Source: an uncultured Senegalimassilia sp.
GTDB taxonomy: Bacteria > Actinomycetota > Coriobacteriia > Coriobacteriales > Eggerthellaceae
Direction: 5' to 3'
NCBI RefSeq assembly: GCF_902464545.1
Contig: NZ_CABQJR010000026.1
Span: 1 to 33,033, forward strand
Length of the DNA: 33,033 nt
This document shows, piece after piece, positions 32,463 to 33,033 of this stretch; within the stretch, counting starts at the first letter, position 1; every line of letters starts with the position of its first letter. Both the position numbers and the translations under genes were made by a program. Below the pieces are notes generated by a model. That model was not told the origin of the DNA. It saw only the letters and a list, made by a program, of their open reading frames with translations, and did not search any database.

Positions 32463-32897
32463 TTACTCCGCGATCTCGATGTGGGGTTGGGGCGCGTCGG
32501 CCAGGTCGCCGACGGTCACGCCGTCCACGTACTTCTCGATGACCTCGTCAAGCCCGGCCCAGAAACGCACCGTGGTGCACACGCTGGCGCGATGGCACGG
32601 CTCGGGGCCGTCGAGCGCCGCGCAGGTCACCGGCACCGTAGTGCCCTCGACCGCGCGCAGCACGTCGCCCGCCAGGATATCTTGCGGATCGCGCGCCAGG
32701 CGGTATCCGCCGCCCTTGCCGCGCACGCTTGCCAACAAGCCCGCCGACACCATGGGGCGCGCAATCTGCTCCAGATACTTCAGGGACAGTTCCTCGTGTT
32801 CGGCCACTTCGCGAAGCGACACCTTCGCCTCGGGCCCCGCTTGCGCGATGCACACCGCCAAGCGCAATGCATATCGTCCCTTCGATGAGATAAGCAC
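32463..32897 (-). CDS. Rrf2/IscR-family iron-sulfur-type transcriptional regulator
   Basis: A 144-residue regulator with the Rrf2 winged HTH at the N-terminus: ISSKGRYALRLAVCIAQ, then SLREVAEHEELSLKYLEQIA and VRGKGGGYRLAR for the wing. Three cysteines, Cys92, Cys101 and Cys107, lie where IscR binds its [2Fe-2S] cluster (92, 98, 104 in E. coli), though the first spacing is longer here (C-x8-C-x5-C). It likely senses cluster or redox state. The start is a GTG at 32897 with AAGGGGG four nt upstream. No isc or suf genes are within the window; they may lie beyond the right edge or elsewhere. It could also be a CymR- or NsrR-like member. Confidence 0.88.
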   Translation of the reverse strand: MLISSKGRYALRLAVCIAQAGPEAKVSLREVAEHEELSLKYLEQIARPMVSAGLLASVRGKGGGYRLARDPQDILAGDVLRAVEGTTVPVTCAALDGPEPCHRASVCTTVRFWAGLDEVIEKYVDGVTVGDLADAPQPHIEIAE

Positions 32898-33033
32898 GAT
32901 TCCCCCTTATCGATTCCAACTACTTTCGCCAAACCGCCGAAACGTTTGCCGCGAACCTCGCGCACCGAACGCACGCGGCGAACCCATGCGACGCCTGCGA
33001 CGCTGCCCGGCGCGCCCAACGGGCCCGCCCTCC
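32898..33033. other. Right-edge region upstream of the Rrf2 gene
   Basis: 136 bp up to the end of the window. It should hold the promoter of the Rrf2 gene, but no convincing -35/-10 pair or Rrf2 operator was found, and no gene start is visible. Confidence 0.4.

Overview
The window is a high-G+C segment (about 60-65 % by eye) with short intergenic spaces, strong AAGGAG-type ribosome binding sites and several ATGA gene overlaps. The crotonobetaine/carnitine-type CoA cluster, a LuxR regulator fused to an MFS-like membrane domain and BilS-like flavodoxin suggest an anaerobic gut actinobacterium of the Coriobacteriia, most likely Eggerthellaceae. The taxonomic call is inference from gene types; no marker gene is present.

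Region 1 (1-11534) is a divergent carnitine/betaine module. On the minus strand lie fixA and fixB (electron-transfer flavoprotein) and the first codons of a fixC-like flavoprotein. On the plus strand lie caiD, an MFS transporter, an HSL-type alpha/beta hydrolase, caiA, caiB, caiC and a second MFS transporter, closed by a strong intrinsic terminator. CaiC/CaiB would form CoA esters, CaiD would interconvert carnitinyl- and crotonobetainyl-CoA, and CaiA would reduce crotonobetainyl-CoA with electrons carried by FixAB and FixC. No BCCT transporter (CaiT) or CaiE is present here; MFS carriers and an esterase occupy the cluster instead. Perfect GC-rich hairpins sit just upstream of many of these genes.

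Region 2 (11535-16111) holds small redox and regulatory genes: a BilS-like flavodoxin, a 12-TM LuxR regulator, a small winged-helix protein, and an HsmA-family membrane protein. Region 3 (16112-19588) has a TetR regulator, a pair of REP-like palindromic elements, and two tandem paralogous lipoproteins with a shared upstream promoter-like box.

Region 4 (19589-25962) has RecQ helicase, two small uncharacterised proteins, and a dihydroorotase/N-carbamoyl-amino-acid hydrolase pair with a divergent MFS transporter. The pair resembles the two hydrolytic steps of anaerobic orotate breakdown.

Region 5 (25963-33033) is mostly housekeeping on the minus strand: cold-shock protein, SpoU RNA methyltransferase with a duplicated 3' end, TatD-like hydrolase, ABM-domain protein, TcdA-like E1 enzyme, a Ser/Gly-rich membrane protein of unknown role, and an Rrf2/IscR-type regulator. 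Two gene-poor stretches (26500-27209 and 31923-32462) carry inverted or tandem repeats. No rRNA, tRNA, CRISPR array, transposase or prophage gene was recognised.
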